Below, one piece after another: positions 61,505 to 64,000 of a stretch of 64,000 bases of DNA (its first letter is position 1; every line of letters begins with the position of its first letter). The stretch covers positions 1 to 64,000 of the forward strand of contig PMSX01000265.1 in the NCBI GenBank assembly GCA_003167495.1. The letters are read 5' to 3'. The notes beneath the pieces are model-generated. The model had not been told where the DNA came from and did no database searches. It was given only the letters and a program-made list of their open reading frames with translations. Source of the DNA: Bryobacterales bacterium (lineage in GTDB: Bacteria; Acidobacteriota; Terriglobia; Bryobacterales; Bryobacteraceae). The position numbers and the translations under genes are program-made.

Positions 61505-62203
61505 GGTTTGTTTTCGGACCTGGCGGCGGAGCAAATGGCCGCGGGCGATGCGTATCAAGCGCAGAGCGATGAGCGGGTGGAGCGCGCTGTCATGCGCCAG
61601 AAAGAAGCACAGCGGGCGGTCCGCCTGGCTTGGCTTGTTGTGCTCGCGATTGTGGCGCTGGTGGCATGGTTTTATTTGCAGCGGTAACGCTCCTCTGTGC
61701 GGTGGTCGCTTGGGCGTTCTGGACGCGACGGCAAGCGCGGCAAGCTTTGCGAGACGCGCAGCTGCCGGCCGGCGAGCTGGTGTCGATCGACACGCAACGG
61801 GCGAACCTGGAAACGCTCAAACAGCAGAATTTGTATTCGGCGCGGTGGGCTCTCTGGGCGGCCGGATCGGATTGTGCGGACACCGCGGGGCATTGTGCCG
61901 GTGGAATTGAAGAGTAGCGCGGCACCGCGGACGGGTCCGCACGAGGCGCAATTGGAGCAATTGTTTGCATACTGTCTGCTACTCGAAGAGAATTATCAAA
62001 GCACGGTGCGCGAGGGGATCATTGAATATTCGAATCGAGCGTTTACGATTCCGTTTAACGATCAGCGGCGCAAGTGGGTCCTCGATCTGATCGGCGAAGT
62101 GAAAGAGGCGAAGCGGGTGCAGGCGGAGCCTGGGCGCAGTCATCAGCATGCGGGGCGGTGCCGGGCGTGTGGCTTCCGTGATGGTTGTTCGGAGGCGCTG
62201 TAA
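61505..62203 (+). pseudogene. Cas4-like nuclease, C-terminal part with two frameshifts
   Basis: In frame from 61520 the sequence reads LAAEQMAAGDAYQAQSDERV and two membrane helices (LAWLVVLAIVALVAWFYLQR, then VTLLCAVVAWAFWTRRQ in another frame). The nuclease core GRPDRIVRTPRGIVPVELKSS has the catalytic Asp, Glu and Lys, and CRACGFRDGC is the last pair of iron-sulfur Cys. Frame changes occur near 61680 and 61840. The first 30 residues are at 55712-55801. It resembles Cas4 family proteins with a membrane insert; no other cas gene or CRISPR array is in the window. Confidence 0.7.
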
Positions 62204-62399
62204 AGGCGGGGTTAGCGGCGATCTTGGTCAACAGCTTCGACGGAATTGGTAGTCGGTGCCGTTGGTCTGGGGTTCGGCGCCGTTGCGAGACAAATCGGTC
62301 AACGGGCTGACTGGCTACCGGCTATGAGCTTTCGATCCATAGTTCATGCCATGGGAGCGAGCTCGCCCACTCCCACGGCTGGGGATTCCAATCCGGGTA

Positions 62400-63998
62400 C
62401 TACTCTTGTGTGTGGTTCACCTCCTGGTCTTCGTCGTCGAAGCTGGCGAAGGTGGTGTCTTCGGGGCGCTCGGGCGCGATGCGGATTGGCTCGGGCAACC
62501 ATCCGGTGCCTTTGAGCGTGGTTTCAGCGAATTCGGCTAACGGGCCTTTTTTGAAGTTGGCGGCGCTTCGCGCGTCATCGGCTTTGCCAGCTTCGCTCAG
62601 GGCGTCGAAGATGCGGGTTTTGGACACTTTGGAAAAGAAGTTGGCGGCGGTGGGCGTAAACCATTGCCGCATGTCGATCTGAAGGGCGGTGGCGAGCGCA
62701 TCGGCGTGGTGGATCCGCTCGGCGTCGGCGTCGTTTTTGTGTTGGACGGCATTGAGGCTGAGGGCAGAGCAAAACGCCAGCAGAGACAGAAGAGTATCTG
62801 TTGAAGCGGACAAACACCACTGCCACAGGGCCTTGGGAGTCTTCGGCAAGCGCTTGAGCCAGGCGGTCTGCTGCTGGCTCAGGGATTGCACAGCTTTGGA
62901 GTCCGCAGCTTCGGCCAAATGCGGTCGGGTGGTTTGAATTTGGAGGCAACCGCGCGAACGATAGAGGCGCAGGTCGAGGGCGAATTGGCTGAGAACGAGG
63001 GCATGGACGACCGCAGCCAGGGCGACGTTCGGTTGCTGGCTGAGTTCGGCGGCGATGGAAGCGGTTTTGACGGCGGTCAACGACTCGACTAAGACAGCGG
63101 AATAAGCGGCCTGCGGTTGGCCGGTGGTGGATTCGTCCCGAATCGCTTCTTCGTCTGCGGGCGTTTCGGTCTTGGCAAGTTGGGCGGCGTCTTCTTTGCT
63201 CATCAAGCCACAGACGATTGTCGGTTCCCCATTATCGCCGATGGTGACGATGGCGCCGCAATGGGCTTTGGTGTCGGGGTGAAAGGTTCCGGTTTGCTTG
63301 CTTTCGATGGTTTCGATTTGTTCCTGGACGGCTTCGATTTGGTCATAGAGGGCGTCCTGGTCGGCGCTCTCGTCGGATTCGGCTTGCTCCTGGAGCTTCG
63401 CCATTTTCTGTTGCAGTTTGTCAAGTTTGGCGGCATCCTTTTTGGGTAAGGGTTCCGGTGTCGGTTGAATGCGGCGGAACTTGCCGAGGGCTTGATGATC
63501 GACTTGGGGTTGGACGTCGATCCATTTCCAACCATCGGCTTTGGCGTCGGTGGCCAGGGCTTGGAGCTTCTCGTTCACGAGGCGGTTGAGTAATTCGGGA
63601 TCGGCGACGGAAGCGCCGTCTTCGCCTTCGGAAAACAGATCGCGGGTGACGAGGCCTCCCGCTGCTTCGTAGGTGTCGAGGCCGATGAAGCGGACGCGTT
63701 TGTCGGTGGCGGGGATTTCTTCTTTGAGGAGGATGCGGCGGACGATGATGGCGTTGTCGCGGTCCCATTCGCGCAACTCGCTCCAGACGCGTTCTTGCGT
63801 GGCATGATCGGCGGTGAGGGTGAAGGCCTGCAGGACTTCCAGGGTCATCTGATCGGCTTCGTAGGCGGTCCAGAGAGCGGGACTGAGACGGGCGAGAGCC
63901 AGGCGGCGATGGACGATGGTTTCGCTGACGCCGAAACGAGCGGCGATGTCGCCGATGCATTTGCCTTCGTCCACCATTCGACGCCAGGCGATCACTTC
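62400..63998 (-). CDS. Large ParB-like partition protein (N-terminus cut)
   Basis: About 533 residues are visible; the start is beyond the window. The visible N-terminal part IGDIAARFGVSETIVHRRLA, LARLSPALWTAYEADQMTLE is the helix-turn-helix of ParB/Noc-type proteins. The middle (KLDKLQQKMAKLQEQAESDE) is coiled-coil, and the C-terminal half is a helical region specific to plasmid ParB-like proteins. It would bind a centromere or regulate plasmid genes. The gene lies on the minus strand, opposite to the transfer operon, and probably belongs to a further module of the mobile region. Confidence 0.78.
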   Translation of the reverse strand, partial: EVIAWRRMVDEGKCIGDIAARFGVSETIVHRRLALARLSPALWTAYEADQMTLEVLQAFTLTADHATQERVWSELREWDRDNAIIVRRILLKEEIPATDKRVRFIGLDTYEAAGGLVTRDLFSEGEDGASVADPELLNRLVNEKLQALATDAKADGWKWIDVQPQVDHQALGKFRRIQPTPEPLPKKDAAKLDKLQQKMAKLQEQAESDESADQDALYDQIEAVQEQIETIESKQTGTFHPDTKAHCGAIVTIGDNGEPTIVCGLMSKEDAAQLAKTETPADEEAIRDESTTGQPQAAYSAVLVESLTAVKTASIAAELSQQPNVALAAVVHALVLSQFALDLRLYRSRGCLQIQTTRPHLAEAADSKAVQSLSQQQTAWLKRLPKTPKALWQWCLSASTDTLLSLLAFCSALSLNAVQHKNDADAERIHHADALATALQIDMRQWFTPTAANFFSKVSKTRIFDALSEAGKADDARSAANFKKGPLAEFAETTLKGTGWLPEPIRIAPERPEDTTFASFDDEDQEVNHTQE

Positions 63999-64000
63999 TT

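Larger units (their letters stand above)
55802..61507. mobile_element. Transposase-less repeat-flanked insertion in the Cas4-like gene
   Basis: About 5.7 kb separate the two halves of the nuclease gene. GGGTTTG occurs at both edges (about 55797 and 61504), a possible target duplication. Arrays of about 19-bp repeats stand at 55808-55848, 59409-59616 and 61348-61497. Cargo: 56249, 57522, 58292 and 59859 genes; no transposase is seen. The middle array suggests that two elements may lie end to end (55802-about 59580 and about 59580-61507). Confidence 0.55.

Noticed and set aside
63421-63960. 179-aa Arg/Pro-rich minus-strand frame
   Set aside because: Out-of-frame shadow of the ParB-like gene with biased composition.
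1-64000. CRISPR array
   Set aside because: The repeat arrays seen (40984, 59409, 61348) lack uniform spacers of 25-45 bp and are short; the Cas4-like gene has no cas neighbours.

Overview
The window looks like a genome segment from an Acidobacteriota bacterium, most likely a Solibacter/Bryobacter-type lineage. The clues are two Oar-like TonB-dependent receptors ending in the NHPNF/NHSNL-type motif common in that phylum, a sulfatase-like/TPR fusion, and the general codon style. No rRNA or other taxonomic marker is present, so this is inference.

Region 1 (1-23.2 kb) is chromosomal. It holds a truncated TonB receptor, a sulfatase-like/TPR protein, a full-length TonB receptor, tRNA-Ser(CGA) beside an integrase remnant, and a minus-strand operon (FMN alpha-hydroxy-acid oxidase, class V aminotransferase, OxlT-like MFS carrier, amidohydrolase, DUF4185 protein) that suggests glycolate/glyoxylate or oxalate-type metabolism. 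A secreted protein with a duplicated domain, a PaaI-like thioesterase, an esterase pseudogene with four frameshifts, an overlapping treZ/glycogen-debranching pair and a PIN toxin with a truncated partner follow.

Region 2 (23.2-44 kb) is a conjugative backbone. A 25-bp match to the 3' end of a tRNA-His gene marks a likely attachment-site end. Then come a RepA-type initiator, a full Trb-type mating-pair set (trbB-C-D-E-J-L-F-G-I), a TraF-like peptidase, a VirD4-type coupling protein and a MobF relaxase-helicase. Next is a noncoding segment with six GGTGC boxes spaced exactly 11 bp and a perfect 9-bp hairpin, followed by a small DNA-binding protein, a ParA-like ATPase, a membrane-anchored protein and SSB. 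Presence of both a replication initiator and an att-like end suggests an integrated conjugative plasmid or ICE.

Region 3 (43-62 kb) is cargo, heavily rearranged. It has paired zinc-ribbon genes, two copies of a hairpin in the leaders of accessory genes, CheB, a DUF6876-like protein, and a sensor kinase cut into inverted pieces. An IS21-family element carries a serine-recombinase element inserted in the P-loop region of istB. A Cas4-like nuclease gene is split by a 5.7-kb stretch that has arrays of about 19-bp repeats, no transposase, and a GTPase/membrane-protein pair plus a CBS-HEPN protein.

Region 4 (62.4-64 kb) is a large ParB-like protein running off the window, so the mobile region probably continues to the right.
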